DNA of 64,000 bases from Chondromyces crocatus (GCF_001189295.1 NZ_CP012159.1:11303856-11367855), one strand, 5' to 3'; numbered from the stretch's first letter, positions 53,069-63,900 are shown. Notes: a model not told the origin generated them from the letters alone. Numbers and translations are program-made.

Positions 53069-54880
53069 GTGATCCCTGTCCTCTCCCGCGCCCAGATGCG
53101 GGCATTCGACAAGTTCGCCATCGAGGCCTGCCACGTGCCGGGGATGGTGCTCATGGAGAATGCCGGGCGAGGTGCCGCCGACGTCATCTCCGCCATCATC
53201 GATGCCCGCCGGCTCAAGCAGCTCCAAGGAACGCCGGAGGAGGCCTCTCCGAGCGTGTGGCACGGGCCGGCAGGCTCACCACGCCCCCCTTCGCTCCTTC
53301 CTCCGCCGCCTTCGGGTGCGCCCGCCACGCTGCACCACCGCGCGACGGCCGGGGCCCAGCGTGGGCGCCCGCTGCGCCGTGACAAGGCAGCGGCTTCCGC
53401 GGAGCGAGCGCGCTCGTTCCCGGTCCGCCACATCCCGAGTCCGGGCCAGCCGGCGACCTACCCGCTGGAGGCACGGGTCGTGGTCGTCTGCGGCGCGGGG
53501 AACAACGGGGGGGACGGGTACGTGGTCGCGCGGCACTTGCTCGCGCGCGGCGCCGACGTGCACGTCTTCCTCACGTCCCGCTCCGAGGCGGTGACGGGAG
53601 AGTCGAGGATCAACCTCGATGCCTACGTCGATCTCGGCGGCGAGCTCACCGAGATGCCGAGCGACACGCCGCTCACCCCCCTCGAGGAAGCGCTCGAGCG
53701 GGCCGACATCGTGGTCGACGCCATCTTCGGGACGGGCCTCGACCGCCCCATCCACGGCCACCTCGCCGAGGTGATCGCGGTGATCAACGCGGCGTCCTGC
53801 CAGTGCATCGCGCTCGACGTGCCCTCCGGCCTCGACGCCGACAGCGGCGCGCCCCTCGGCACCTCGGTGCAAGCCGACGACACCGTGACGTTCGGGCACC
53901 TCAAGATCGGCCTGCTCACGCCCGACGGCGCACGCCTCGCCGGCAACGTGCACGTCGTGGATCTCGGCGTCCCCGACGCGCCCATCCTGGCCCAGGTCGG
54001 CTACGTGGCCGAGGTGATCCGCAAGGAGACGGTGCGCTCGTACCTCCAGCCGCGCGAGGCGAACACGCACAAGCACGCGGCCGGCAACGTGCTGGTCATC
54101 GCGGGTTCGTCCGGCAAGCTCGGCGCGGCGCTGCTCACGGCGCGGAGCGCGCTCCGCTCGGGGGCGGGGCTGGTGACCATCGGGACCTGGCCCGACGCGG
54201 CGCTGGCGCTGCAGTCGCGGGTGGTCGAGATCATGACCACGTCGATCGAGCCCGAGCAGCTCGAAGCGTCGCTGGAAGCGGCGCTCGCCAGCCGTCACGC
54301 CGTCGCCATCGGTCCGGGCCTCGGTCTGGACGACCGGGCGCGCGCGGTGGTGGATCACGTGGTGCTCCGCTGGGATGGACTCAAGGTCGTCGACGCCGAC
54401 GCGCTCACCCTCTTCGCCGGACGCGCCGAGGTCCTCGCTACGGCCAAGGGCAGCCTCGTCCTCACCCCTCACCCCGGGGAGCTGGGGCGACTGCTCGGCC
54501 GAAGTGCACGTGCCATCGAGGAGGATCGCTTCGGCGCCATCCGCGAGGCGGTGCGGATCACCCAGGCCATCGTCGTCCTCAAGGGGGCCCGCACCATCAT
54601 CGCCACCCCCGACGGGCGGATGTTCATCTGCATGGCGGGCAACCCCGCGCTCGCCACGGCCGGCTCGGGGGACGTGCTCACCGGGATCATCGCCGCGTTC
54701 GCGTGCTCCATGGCCGCCGAGTGCGCCGCCATCGCCGGGGTCTTGATCCACGCCCTCGCCGCGGACGCCTGGAGCCTCGCCACCGGCGCCGATCGGGGGC
54801 TGCAAGCCAGCGAGATCGCCGAGAAATTCCCGGGCCTGATCGCCGCGCTGTCCCGGGGCATCGATCCCCTCGCTCCCTGA
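53069..54880 (+). CDS. nnr: Bifunctional NAD(P)HX epimerase / ADP-dependent dehydratase
   Basis: This 603-residue protein repairs hydrated NAD(P)H. The N-terminal YjeF_N epimerase domain shows MRAFDKFAIE, VLMENAGRGAADVI and, after an insertion, VVVVCGAGNNGGDGYVVARHL (strand and glycine loop), then GTGLDRPIHG and LDVPSGLDADSG. The C-terminal carbohydrate-kinase-like dehydratase has HAAGNVLVIAGSSGKLGAALL, IGPGLGLDD, VLTPHPGELGRLLG and the nucleotide loop NPALATAGSGDVLTG. An insertion of about 80 residues (50-133), rich in Pro, Arg and Ala, separates the first helix from the Rossmann strand, where homologues need only a few residues. The start is a GTG at 53069 without a strong ribosome site. 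No tsaE or other usual neighbour is adjacent. Confidence 0.94.
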   Translation: MIPVLSRAQMRAFDKFAIEACHVPGMVLMENAGRGAADVISAIIDARRLKQLQGTPEEASPSVWHGPAGSPRPPSLLPPPPSGAPATLHHRATAGAQRGRPLRRDKAAASAERARSFPVRHIPSPGQPATYPLEARVVVVCGAGNNGGDGYVVARHLLARGADVHVFLTSRSEAVTGESRINLDAYVDLGGELTEMPSDTPLTPLEEALERADIVVDAIFGTGLDRPIHGHLAEVIAVINAASCQCIALDVPSGLDADSGAPLGTSVQADDTVTFGHLKIGLLTPDGARLAGNVHVVDLGVPDAPILAQVGYVAEVIRKETVRSYLQPREANTHKHAAGNVLVIAGSSGKLGAALLTARSALRSGAGLVTIGTWPDAALALQSRVVEIMTTSIEPEQLEASLEAALASRHAVAIGPGLGLDDRARAVVDHVVLRWDGLKVVDADALTLFAGRAEVLATAKGSLVLTPHPGELGRLLGRSARAIEEDRFGAIREAVRITQAIVVLKGARTIIATPDGRMFICMAGNPALATAGSGDVLTGIIAAFACSMAAECAAIAGVLIHALAADAWSLATGADRGLQASEIAEKFPGLIAALSRGIDPLAP

Positions 54881-55023
54881 TCCCCCCACGGGCCCACGCC
54901 GGTGTCGATTTGACACGCCTCCGCGGGCCCAGGGCCGCACCCAGCGGGTCGCCCTCGTCGTGATTTCAGGCACTTGGGTCGTGGTCCTCCTCTTGCGATG
55001 GCGTGGGGACAGGAGGACTGCCG

Positions 55024-55638
55024 ATGCTCGCCTGCCGTGTCACCCCGACCCCTGCCCCTCACCAGAAGAACAACGCGGTGCATGCCGACGCTCTTCCTCC
55101 TTCCGGTGTGCGTCCGAGGACGGCCTCCGAGGTGCGGCTCGGTCTGGTGACCATGCGCCCCGAGCTGTTCGCACGCGCGCTGCGGATGACCCGGTCGGCC
55201 ACGCTGGCAGAAGACGTCGTCCAGGATGCCGTCGAGCGGGCGATCCGCTTCGAGTCCAGCTACGAGACCGGGACCAACCTGCGCGCGTGGCTGAACCAGA
55301 TCCTGTTCAGCGTGTTCATCAGCCGCTGTCGTCGCAGCCGGCGGGAGCGCAACGCGCTCGACGCGCTGACGGCCGATCCTTGCGCCTGGATCAACCCGGA
55401 ATACGAAACCCCGACGATGAAGTCGCTCTCGTGCGGCCTGCGCCGCGCGCTCGACCGGCTCCCCGCGGCCTACCGCAGCGCGGTGGTGCTCGTGGACGTG
55501 GAGGAGGTCACCTACAAGGACGCGGCGCTCCGCCTCGGCGTCCCTCCGGGGACGGTGATGAGCCGGCTCCACCGGGGGCGGCGGATGCTCGCCGAAATGC
55601 TGGGTGGGACCTCGGACCTCAACCTCGCGGCGGCGTGA
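55024..55638 (+). CDS. ECF-family RNA polymerase sigma factor
   Basis: This 204-residue protein carries sigma region 2 (about residues 47-110, including ATLAEDVVQDAVERAIRFE and LRAWLNQILFSVFISRCRR) and region 4 (about 137-192, including LDRLPAAYRSAVVLVDVEEV and the helix-turn-helix LGVPPGTVMSRLHRGRRML). The first 40 residues are a disordered extension. AGGAGG at 55011-55016 lies seven bases before the ATG at 55024 and decides the start. No anti-sigma gene is adjacent: the next gene is convergent and encodes a beta-lactamase-like lipoprotein. The regulatory signal is therefore unknown. Basic region 2.4 and the HTH look intact, so it should be functional. Confidence 0.92.
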   Translation: MLACRVTPTPAPHQKNNAVHADALPPSGVRPRTASEVRLGLVTMRPELFARALRMTRSATLAEDVVQDAVERAIRFESSYETGTNLRAWLNQILFSVFISRCRRSRRERNALDALTADPCAWINPEYETPTMKSLSCGLRRALDRLPAAYRSAVVLVDVEEVTYKDAALRLGVPPGTVMSRLHRGRRMLAEMLGGTSDLNLAAA

Positions 55639-55704
55639 GCGGGGCGGCGCGGGACGGGTCCAGGCGCCAGGTGGCCGTGAACTCACGGCGGCGTCGAGGG
55701 AGGC

Positions 55705-57222
55705 TCACTCCAGCCAGCGCTTCATCAGCGCGTCGATGCGGGCCCCGAGCGCCGGGATGCGCGGTGCGTAGCACACGCCGCTCGTGAGGCAGGGGAGCGG
55801 GCCGCCTGTGTGGTTCGCGTCGACGTAGCGGTAGCCGAGGTTGCTGATCAGCGCGACGATGTAGTGCCGCCGCGCGCGCCCCGGGATGCCCGTCACGATG
55901 CCAGCGTCGCTGCCGAAGTTCAGGGTCAAGCCGGTCTTGTGGGCGAACACGACCTCGGCGGCTTCGTTGCAAGGCCGTGCATCACGCGAACGCCGCAGCT
56001 CGTCGACGTCGACGCTCCCGTCGCGACGCACCCACCGGGCAGGCATCCGCGCGGGGATTCCTCGCACGATGCCGTCGACCCCGCACAGCGCCGAGGTGCT
56101 CAGGGCTTCGTGGAACGCTTGCTCCTCCAGCAAGGTGTAGAGCCGCTGCTTCGAGGCGGGCGAGAGCAACGTGCCCTCGGTCGGCCAGGTGGGGGGCGGC
56201 GCGGCCGGGTCGAGCAGCCAGAGCAGCCGCACGGTGTCCCACGCCCCCATGTGGATGGATCCCGGGCGCCAGTCCCCTCCCGTCACCGGGGACGTGCCGC
56301 GGATCTGGAGCGTCGAGAGCCCACTTGCGGCGAGCAGACCGTTCACGCGCTCCATCGCTCCGAGCGCGTGCAGCTTGCGGACGAGGGCGCGGGTGCTGGT
56401 GTTGTCGCTGCGGGTGATCATGTCGTCGAGCCAGGCGTCGAGGGGTCGCTGGACGGTGCCATCACCGACGAGCTGATCGCGCCGCAAGGTCCCCTGGTCG
56501 ACCAGCCGAAGCACGTGCACGGCGACGGGGAGCTTGAAGAGGGAGGCAGGATACGGGAGGTCGAAGTCGACGCCGGTGAGGCCTGCCACGACGTCGTCGC
56601 CGTCGGCCCGCGGCACCGCGCGAGGGCCGTCCCAGCGCATGGGGTTCCATCGTCGAAAGCGCAGGCCGGTGACCTTTCGGGTCACGGGATCGATGGCGTT
56701 CACCCGGACCCCGGCCAGGTCGGCCGACAGCGAGACGCTCGCGCCGATCGGCGCGCACCCTTCCGGGAAGGCCACCACGGCGAGGTCGACGCTGGGGAAG
56801 CGACCGAGAGGCGCGCCAGGGCAAGGCACGCCCGGTGGACAGTCTTCCTCGGCCTTCGGGCCCAGATCGACGACACGATCGAGGCGGGCATCGCTCAACG
56901 CGTCGCGAAGACCCCGCTCCAGCGGGGTGAGCCCGTCCGGCCCGCGCTCTCCGAGTGGACATGTGGCCCGAGAAGGTGCCTCGGTGCTCGACGCAGGACC
57001 CGGGTCGCTGCCGCCCGCGACGTCCACCGTCGGCGCGGGGGTCGACGTCGACGCGAGCGGTGGGGCCGACGCGGATGCCGATGCGGATGCCGATGCGGAT
57101 GCCGATGCGGGGGAACGCGCCGCTTTTCGCGCGACGAGGGGATGCGCCTCGAGGCACCCACCGAGCAAGACGAGCCCGGCGAGATGGAGCGTGAGAATCA
57201 GACCCGGCAAGGGTGAATGCAC
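55705..57222 (-). CDS. Class A beta-lactamase-like serine hydrolase lipoprotein
   Basis: This 505-residue protein carries the three penicillin-recognising motifs in the right order: SxxK as Ser227-Leu-Phe-Lys230 in PASLFKLPVAVHV, SDN at 272-274 in ITRSDNTSTRAL, and KTG at 429-431 in FAHKTGLT. SDN and KTG favour class A or a related D-Ala carboxypeptidase-like hydrolase; I cannot identify the class A omega-loop glutamate with confidence, so beta-lactam hydrolysis is not assured. The N-terminus has a lipobox (LVLLGGC, Cys23) and an (Ala-Ser)n stretch encoded by 12-bp repeats. A domain of about 130 residues with several cysteines precedes the catalytic domain. The start is taken as the GTG at 57222, which gives a standard signal peptide; a longer frame reaches 57312. 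It is convergent with the sigma factor and divergent from addB. Confidence 0.85.
   Translation of the reverse strand: MHSPLPGLILTLHLAGLVLLGGCLEAHPLVARKAARSPASASASASASASASAPPLASTSTPAPTVDVAGGSDPGPASSTEAPSRATCPLGERGPDGLTPLERGLRDALSDARLDRVVDLGPKAEEDCPPGVPCPGAPLGRFPSVDLAVVAFPEGCAPIGASVSLSADLAGVRVNAIDPVTRKVTGLRFRRWNPMRWDGPRAVPRADGDDVVAGLTGVDFDLPYPASLFKLPVAVHVLRLVDQGTLRRDQLVGDGTVQRPLDAWLDDMITRSDNTSTRALVRKLHALGAMERVNGLLAASGLSTLQIRGTSPVTGGDWRPGSIHMGAWDTVRLLWLLDPAAPPPTWPTEGTLLSPASKQRLYTLLEEQAFHEALSTSALCGVDGIVRGIPARMPARWVRRDGSVDVDELRRSRDARPCNEAAEVVFAHKTGLTLNFGSDAGIVTGIPGRARRHYIVALISNLGYRYVDANHTGGPLPCLTSGVCYAPRIPALGARIDALMKRWLE
57071..57106. repeat. 12-bp tandem repeat encoding (Ala-Ser)n
   Basis: GCGGATGCCGAT occurs three times in frame inside the beta-lactamase-like gene and encodes alternating Ala-Ser on the minus strand. 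Confidence 0.9.
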
Positions 57223-57413
57223 GAACTGTCCGCGAGAAGAACCCGCGAGAAGAATACCGAGAGCGGGTGACCTGCGCACCCACCCCGGGGCGGGGCCCAC
57301 GGTCCTGGGCACGATTTCGAGGTCGAGCCGCGGGCCGCGCCAGAGAAACCGTCGCAGGAAAGTGCCCGCAGGCGTGGGCGGACACGCGCGCTCGGTCTAC
57401 AGTTGCCCGACCC

Positions 57414-60400
57414 TTGTCTCGCGCCCTCGTCACTTCCCCCAGCGCTGCCGCAAGGCTGGACCGAGCATCGGCCTGGCTCCGCCGCAGGCGTGGATCCGAG
57501 CGGGTGCTCATCCTGGGCGCGTCGGTCGAGGCCGCCAACGAGCTGGTCTGTGCGGTCGTCTCCAAGCGGCGCGCGGCCTTCGGCTGGCACCGCCTCACCG
57601 TGGGACGCCTGGCCGCAGCGCTGGCCACGCCCGCACTGGTGACCCGGGGGCTGGTGCCAGCGGGCATGCTGGCGCTGGAGGCGCTCTGCGCGCGGGTGAT
57701 CGATGGCCTGCATCGGCGCGGTGATCTGGGCCGCTTCGAGCCCGTCGCCGATCGCCCGGGTTTGCCCCGCGCGCTCGCTCGAACGCTCGAAGAGGCGCGC
57801 CTCGCCGGTCTGGATGCTGCGTCACTCACGCAGACCGACCTCGACCGTGTCCTCGTGGCGTTCGAGGCCGAGCTGGACGAGGCGTGCCTCGCTGATCGCG
57901 CGCTGGTCATCGAGCTCGCCGCCGAGCGTGCGCGCGACCCGGAGGCGAAGCACCCGCTGCTCGGGCTGCCCACGTTGATGCTCGACCTCCCCGTCGGCTT
58001 CGCTCTGGAGCGCGATCTGCTCGCTGCGCTGGTCGCTCGTTCCCCCGACGCGCTGGCGACGAGCCCGGCGGGGGATGCGCGGAGCGCGCGCCACCTCGAT
58101 CAGATCTTCGGTGTGCCCTGGGAGCGGCTCCGACCGCCGGGCGCCGAGAGCCCCGCTGGACGCGCATCCTCCTTGATCCGGGTGCAGGAGCGCCTCTTCG
58201 ACGAGGCCAACGAGGAGCCGTCGAAGCTCTGCGACGATGTCCGCATCCTCTCGGCGCCAGGCGAGAGCCGCGAGTGCGTGGAGGTGGCGCGCATCGCGCT
58301 CAAGGAAGCCGCTCGGGGCGTGCCGTTCGACGAGATGGCCATCTTCCTGCGCGCGCCGGAGCAGTACCGGGCGCACCTCGAAGAGGCGCTGCGCAGGGCG
58401 GGAATCCCGGCCCACTTCGCCCAGGGGACGGTCCGGCCCGATCCGACGGGGCGCGCGCTCCTGGCGCTCTTGACGTGCGCGGCGGAGAACCTGTCGGCGT
58501 CGCGGTTCGCGGAGTACCTCTCGCTCGGGCAGGTGCCCGACGTGACGGCCGAAGGGGCGCCCCCTCCCGCGCTGGGGGAGGGAGAGCGCTGGGTGCCGCC
58601 CGACGAGGAGCTGATCCCGGAGACGATGCTCCGGGATCCGTTCAGTGATCTCGACCTGGACGCGGATCTCGACGACGACGCCGGCCCGAAACCCGCTCGG
58701 CGCAAGGGGGGTCGGAGCGGCAGTGCGTACAAGGATCGCTGGCTCCGGAGCAGCGGAACGGGCCCCGACGCCGAGCGTGGAGGCCCCTCCTCCGCGCCCT
58801 CCGAGGCCGCGCGCGAAGGGCAAAACGATCCCTCGGTGTTCCGCGACGATCCGGCAGGTGCGCTCGACGAGTCCGAGGATGCGCTCGACGAGTCCGGGGA
58901 TGCGCTCGGGGAGCCGCCGGTGGACAGCCGCCGGCCGGAGGAGGCGATGGACGAGGATCCCCCCGTCGTCGACGGCACATTGCGCGCGCCGCGGCGGTGG
59001 GAGCAGATCCTGGTCAACGCCGCGGTGATCGGCGGGCTGGACCGGTGGCGGCGACGCCTCGACGGCTACGAGAACGAGCTGCGGCTGGACCTCACCGAGG
59101 TCAAAGAAGAGCGCGACGTCGAGCGAATCCAGCGGACGCTCTCGGATCTCGACGCCCTTCGCCGCTTCGCGCTGCCACTGCTCGCCGACCTGCCACGCCC
59201 CGGGCATCAAGCGAGCTGGGGCGACTGGCTCAACCGGCTGGGCGCGCTCGCGACGCGGGCGCTGCGCAGGCCCGAGCGCGTGCTCGGGGTCCTCGCCGAG
59301 CTCACTCCGATGGCCCGCATCGGGCCGGTGGACCTCAACGAGGTGCGCATCGTTCTCGCAGCACGGCTGACCGAGCTGCTTCAGCCACCACCCGATCGGC
59401 GAGAGGGGAGGCTGTTCGTCGCGCCCATCGAGGCGGCGCGCGGTCGCTCGTTCAAGGCGGTGTTCGTCCCGGGTCTCGCGGAGAAGCTGTTCCCGCAGAA
59501 GGTGATGGAAGAGCCCATCCTCCGCGATGCGCTGCGCCGCAAGATCGCCGAGGTGCGCCCCGATGCGCCCCTGGAGACCAGCGACGATCGGGTCGCGCGC
59601 GAGCGCCTCGCGCTCCACCTTGCCGTCGGCGCGGCGAGGGAGCGGCTGGTGGTGTCGTACCCGCGGGTCGACATGGATCAGTCGAGGCCGCGGGTACCGT
59701 CGTTCTATGGCCTGGAGCTGCTGCGGGCGGCGGAGGGTCGCCTGCCCGGCTTCGGTGAACTCATCCGTCGCGCCGAGCAGGGTGGCGGCGCAGCGCGCAT
59801 CGGCTGGCCTGCCCCGGCGCGGCCCCAGGACGCGATCGATGCGGCCGAGCACGATCTGGCACTGCTGGAGACGCTCTTCCACCAGCCCGAGGAGCAGACG
59901 ATCGGGACGGCCCGCTACCTGCTCAGCGTGAACCCGCACCTGGCGCGGGCGCTCCGGTTCCGCGCGCGACGCTGGTTCTCATCGTGGACCACGGCCGATG
60001 GGCTCTACCGCCCTTTGCCGGAGGCGCGGGAGGCGCTGCAAGCGCACACCTTCGCCGCACGCTCGTTCTCGCCGACGGCGCTCCAGCACTTCGCGGCCTG
60101 CCCGTACCGCTTCTTCCTCTATGCGGTGCACAAGCTCTCACCGCGCGAAGTGCCCGAGGCCGTGGAAGAGATGAACCCGCTCCAGCGCGGCTCTCTGGTG
60201 CACGAGGCGCTGTACGAGGTGCTCGTCACCCTGCGCAACCAGGGCAAGCTGCCCATCACGCCCGACTCGCTCGACGACGCGCGCGCGGAGCTGGATCGGG
60301 TGCTCGACGGGGTCGCGGCGCGCTTCAAGGACGAGCTGGCCCCGGCGATCGAGCGGGTCTGGGCCGACGGGATCGCCTCGGTGCGCGCGGATCTGCGCGA

Positions 60401-60989
60401 GTGGTTGCGGCGCGCGTCCGAGGACGACGAGTGGGAGCCCATCCACTTCGAGCTGTCGTTCGGCTTGCCCATCCGGCGCAGCCGCGACCGGGAGAGTGTG
60501 GAAGAGCCGGTGCACCTCGACAGCGGCGTGCGGCTGCGCGGCTCGATCGATCTCGTGGAGCGCAGTCGCCAGGGCGCGGTGAGGGCGACGGACTACAAGA
60601 CGGGCCGGGTGCGCACCGACCGCAATGCGATCGTCTCCGGGGGCGAGACGCTCCAGCCGGTGCTCTACGCGCTGGTGCTGGAGAAGGTGATGCCGCCAGG
60701 CACCGAGGTGCACTCGGGGAGGCTCTACTACTGCACGTCGGCGGGCGGCTTCACCGAGGTGCCCATCTTGCTGAACGACAAGGCGCGCGCGGCCGCGGCG
60801 GAGGTGGTGGGGACCATCAGCAACGCGATCGATCAGGCAGCGCTCCTGGCGATGCCGGCCGAGGGGGCGTGCACCCACTGCGACTACCGGGCAGTGTGCG
60901 GTCCTTACGAGGAGCTACGGGTGGGGAAGTTCAAGCGGCGTGATCTCGAGCAGCGTCGTCGGCTGGAGCAGCTCCGGAGGCTCACGTGA
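57414..60989 (+). CDS. addB: AddB-like subunit: helicase-like protein with PD-(D/E)XK nuclease and [4Fe-4S] cluster
   Basis: This protein of about 1,190 residues is the AddB partner of the double-strand-break resection complex. The C-terminal nuclease has Asp1046 in GSIDLVE, Asp1060 and Lys1062 in DYKTGR, and LQPVLYALVLE. Four cysteines, C896 (FAACPYRFF), C1153, C1156 and C1162 (CTHCDYRAVC), match the AddB iron-sulfur staple that clamps the nuclease domain. The N-terminal helicase-like half has a degenerate Walker A (LILGASVEAANEL), so it probably lacks ATPase activity. An acidic insertion of about 125 residues lies near 58600-58980. The start is uncertain: the TTG at 57414 fits the domain boundary (LVTSPSAAARLD), while GTGs at 57213 and 57267 would overlap the divergent gene. 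Its stop overlaps the addA start (GTGA). Confidence 0.87.
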   Translation: MSRALVTSPSAAARLDRASAWLRRRRGSERVLILGASVEAANELVCAVVSKRRAAFGWHRLTVGRLAAALATPALVTRGLVPAGMLALEALCARVIDGLHRRGDLGRFEPVADRPGLPRALARTLEEARLAGLDAASLTQTDLDRVLVAFEAELDEACLADRALVIELAAERARDPEAKHPLLGLPTLMLDLPVGFALERDLLAALVARSPDALATSPAGDARSARHLDQIFGVPWERLRPPGAESPAGRASSLIRVQERLFDEANEEPSKLCDDVRILSAPGESRECVEVARIALKEAARGVPFDEMAIFLRAPEQYRAHLEEALRRAGIPAHFAQGTVRPDPTGRALLALLTCAAENLSASRFAEYLSLGQVPDVTAEGAPPPALGEGERWVPPDEELIPETMLRDPFSDLDLDADLDDDAGPKPARRKGGRSGSAYKDRWLRSSGTGPDAERGGPSSAPSEAAREGQNDPSVFRDDPAGALDESEDALDESGDALGEPPVDSRRPEEAMDEDPPVVDGTLRAPRRWEQILVNAAVIGGLDRWRRRLDGYENELRLDLTEVKEERDVERIQRTLSDLDALRRFALPLLADLPRPGHQASWGDWLNRLGALATRALRRPERVLGVLAELTPMARIGPVDLNEVRIVLAARLTELLQPPPDRREGRLFVAPIEAARGRSFKAVFVPGLAEKLFPQKVMEEPILRDALRRKIAEVRPDAPLETSDDRVARERLALHLAVGAARERLVVSYPRVDMDQSRPRVPSFYGLELLRAAEGRLPGFGELIRRAEQGGGAARIGWPAPARPQDAIDAAEHDLALLETLFHQPEEQTIGTARYLLSVNPHLARALRFRARRWFSSWTTADGLYRPLPEAREALQAHTFAARSFSPTALQHFAACPYRFFLYAVHKLSPREVPEAVEEMNPLQRGSLVHEALYEVLVTLRNQGKLPITPDSLDDARAELDRVLDGVAARFKDELAPAIERVWADGIASVRADLREWLRRASEDDEWEPIHFELSFGLPIRRSRDRESVEEPVHLDSGVRLRGSIDLVERSRQGAVRATDYKTGRVRTDRNAIVSGGETLQPVLYALVLEKVMPPGTEVHSGRLYYCTSAGGFTEVPILLNDKARAAAAEVVGTISNAIDQAALLAMPAEGACTHCDYRAVCGPYEELRVGKFKRRDLEQRRRLEQLRRLT

Positions 60990-63900
60990 CCACGCAGCCG
61001 CAGAAGGCCACGGCGGCAGGTGCGGAGAGCGCGGCGAGTCCGGCGGGGGCGACCGCGACGAGCCAGGCGGCGACGAGCCAGGCGGCGACGAGCCAGGTGG
61101 CGACGAGCCAGGTGGCGACGACGGGGCGCGTGCTCCCCGATGGGGAGGCGCGGCGTCGGATCCGGGAGGATCTTCGGTCGACGCTCATCGTCGAGGCGGC
61201 CGCCGGGACCGGGAAGACGACCGCGCTGGTGTCGCGCATCGTCGAGGTGCTACGGCGCGCGCCCGAGGAAGGTGGCGGCACGCTCGATCGGATCGTGGCG
61301 GTCACCTTCACCGAGAAGGCCGCGGGCGAGATGAAGCTCCGCCTGAGGGCGGGGATCGAGCACGCCCGCGCGCTCGCCGCGGAGAGGCCAGACGAGCGCG
61401 GTCGGCTCGAAGCCGCTCTCGCGCATCTGGAGGCAGCGCGCATCGGGACGATCCACTCGTTCTGCGCGGACCTCTTGCGCGAGCAGCCGGTGGAGGCGCT
61501 CGTGGATCCGCTGTTCCAGGTGGCGGCCGACGACGAGGCGCAGTCGCTCTTCGATCAGGCATTCGATGCGTGGTTCCAGCGCGCCCTGAGTGAGCCTCCC
61601 GAAGGGGTACGCCGGATCCTGCGGCGCCGCAGCCGCGCCGACTCGAACGGTCCGCGGGCGCTGCTGCGCGACTCGGCCTGGCGTCTCGCCGATCATCGGG
61701 ACTTCGGGTGTCCGTGGCGACGCGATCCGTTCCCGCGCACGCAGGCCATCGACGCCGTGATCGACGAGCTGACGGCGCTCGCGGCGCTGGCCGCCCACGC
61801 GGAGAGCGAGAGCGACTACCTGGCCCAGAACCTGTTCAAGCTCGGCCGCTACCTGGCCGAACTGCAACGGCGGGAGGAGGTCACCGGCGAGCGCGACCAC
61901 GATGGGCTCGAGGCAGAGCTGGTGGAGCTGGGTCGCTGGAAAGAGTGGAGGTGGCGCGGTGGCGGCAAGTACTACGGTGGGGGGCTCACTCGCGCCGAAG
62001 TCCTGACGCAGCGCGATCGAGCGAAGGCGGCGCTCGACGATCTGCTGATGCGACTCAACGCTGATCTCGCCGCCTGCTTGCACCGTGAGCTGCGCCCGCC
62101 CATCCAGGCCTACGAGGTGCTGAAGACGCGCGCCGGGCGCCTCGACTTCCTCGATCTCCTGCTCCGCACGCGGGACCTGCTGCGGCGTGGGCGCGCGGTG
62201 CGCGAGGAGCTTCAGCGTAGGTTCACCCACCTCTTCGTCGACGAGTTCCAGGACACCGACCCGCTGCAGGCCGAGATCCTGATCCTGCTCGCGGCCGACC
62301 ATCCGCGTGAGACCGACTGGACCCGCGCCCAGGTGATCCCGGGCAAGCTGTTCGTCGTCGGCGATCCCAAGCAGTCGATCTACCGGTTCCGTCGCGCCGA
62401 CGTGGCGCTCTACGAGGCGACGAAGCTGCGCCTGGTCTCGAGCGGCGCGGAGGTCCTGTACCTCAGCACCAGCTTCCGCAGCGTCCCCTCCATCCAGGAG
62501 GCCGTGAACGCCGCGTTCGCACCGCTCATGCAAGGAGCGGCAACCTCCGCTTCGTCGACCGACGAGGTGTCGGACGGGTCCCGGTCGACGGTGCAGTCGC
62601 CGGCCACCCAGGCGCAGTACGTTGCGCTGGAGCGGTTTCGCGACGATCCGCCTGGACAGCCGGCGATCGTGGCCCTGGCGGTGCCGAGGCCGTACGGGGA
62701 GTACGGTCGCATCGTCGATTTCAAGGTGAGGGAGTCCATCCCCAGCGCGGTCGCGGCGTTCATTCACCACGCGATCCAGGCGCGCCGGTGGATGGTGACC
62801 GAGCGCGAGCGGCCGAACGAGCGTGTACCCCTCGAAGCCCGCCACGTCTGTCTGCTCTTCAAGCGCTTCCAGACCTTCGGGGAGGACACCACGCGCGCGT
62901 ACGTGCGCGCCCTGGAGGCGCGACGCATCCCGCACGTGCTGGTGGGCGGGCGCTCGTTTCACGAGCGCGAAGAGGTGATGGCGGTACGCAACGCGCTCAC
63001 CGCGATCGAGTGGCCCGACGACGAGCTGTCGGTCTACGCGACGCTGAGGGGCCCGCTGTTCGCGCTCACCGACGATGTCCTCTTGCTATACCGGCACCGC
63101 TTCCGCTCGCTGCACCCGCTGATCGCACAGGACGAGGCCGACCTCGCGTTCACCTCGACCGCGGGAGGTCAGCCGCTCGCCGAGGTCGGGGTGGCGCTCT
63201 CCGTGCTGGGCCGCCTGCACCGGCAGCGCAACCGTCGGTCCATCGCCGACACCCTCGGGCTGCTCCTCGAGGAGACCCGCGCCCACGCGGGCATCGCCAT
63301 CTGGCCCACGGGGGAGCAAGCGCTCGCCAACGTGCTGCGGGTGATGGATCTCGGGCGGCGGTTCGAGAATAGCGGAGCCACCTCGTTCCGGGCCTTCGTG
63401 GAGCGGCTCGCCGCGGACGCGGAGCGGGGCGAGGCCGCCGAAGCGCCGGTCGTCGAGGAGGGAACGGAGGGCGTGCGCATCATGACCGTGCACCGGGCCA
63501 AGGGGCTGGAGTTCCCCGTGGTCATCCTCGCCGACCCGACGACGCCAGCGGTCCACCAGAACCCATCGCGGTACGTGGATCCAGAGCGCGGCCTGTGGGC
63601 CGAGTCGATCGCCGGGTGCTTGCCGGTGGAGCTGTGGGATCGCCGGGAAGAGGTACTGCGACGGGACCGAGAAGAGTCGGTGCGCCTCGCTTACGTGGCA
63701 GCGACGCGGGCCCGAGAGCTGCTCGTCGTCCCCGCCGTGGGCGACGCCACGGGGACGACCATCGGCGAACCCTGGCTCGACGTGCTCAATCCGGTGTTGT
63801 TCCCGCAGCCGAAGCAGCGCCGCCACCCAACCGCATCGCCAGGCTGCCCTCCCTTCGGCCCCGACAGCGTGCTCGAGCGGCCGGCACGCGCGGAGGCGAG

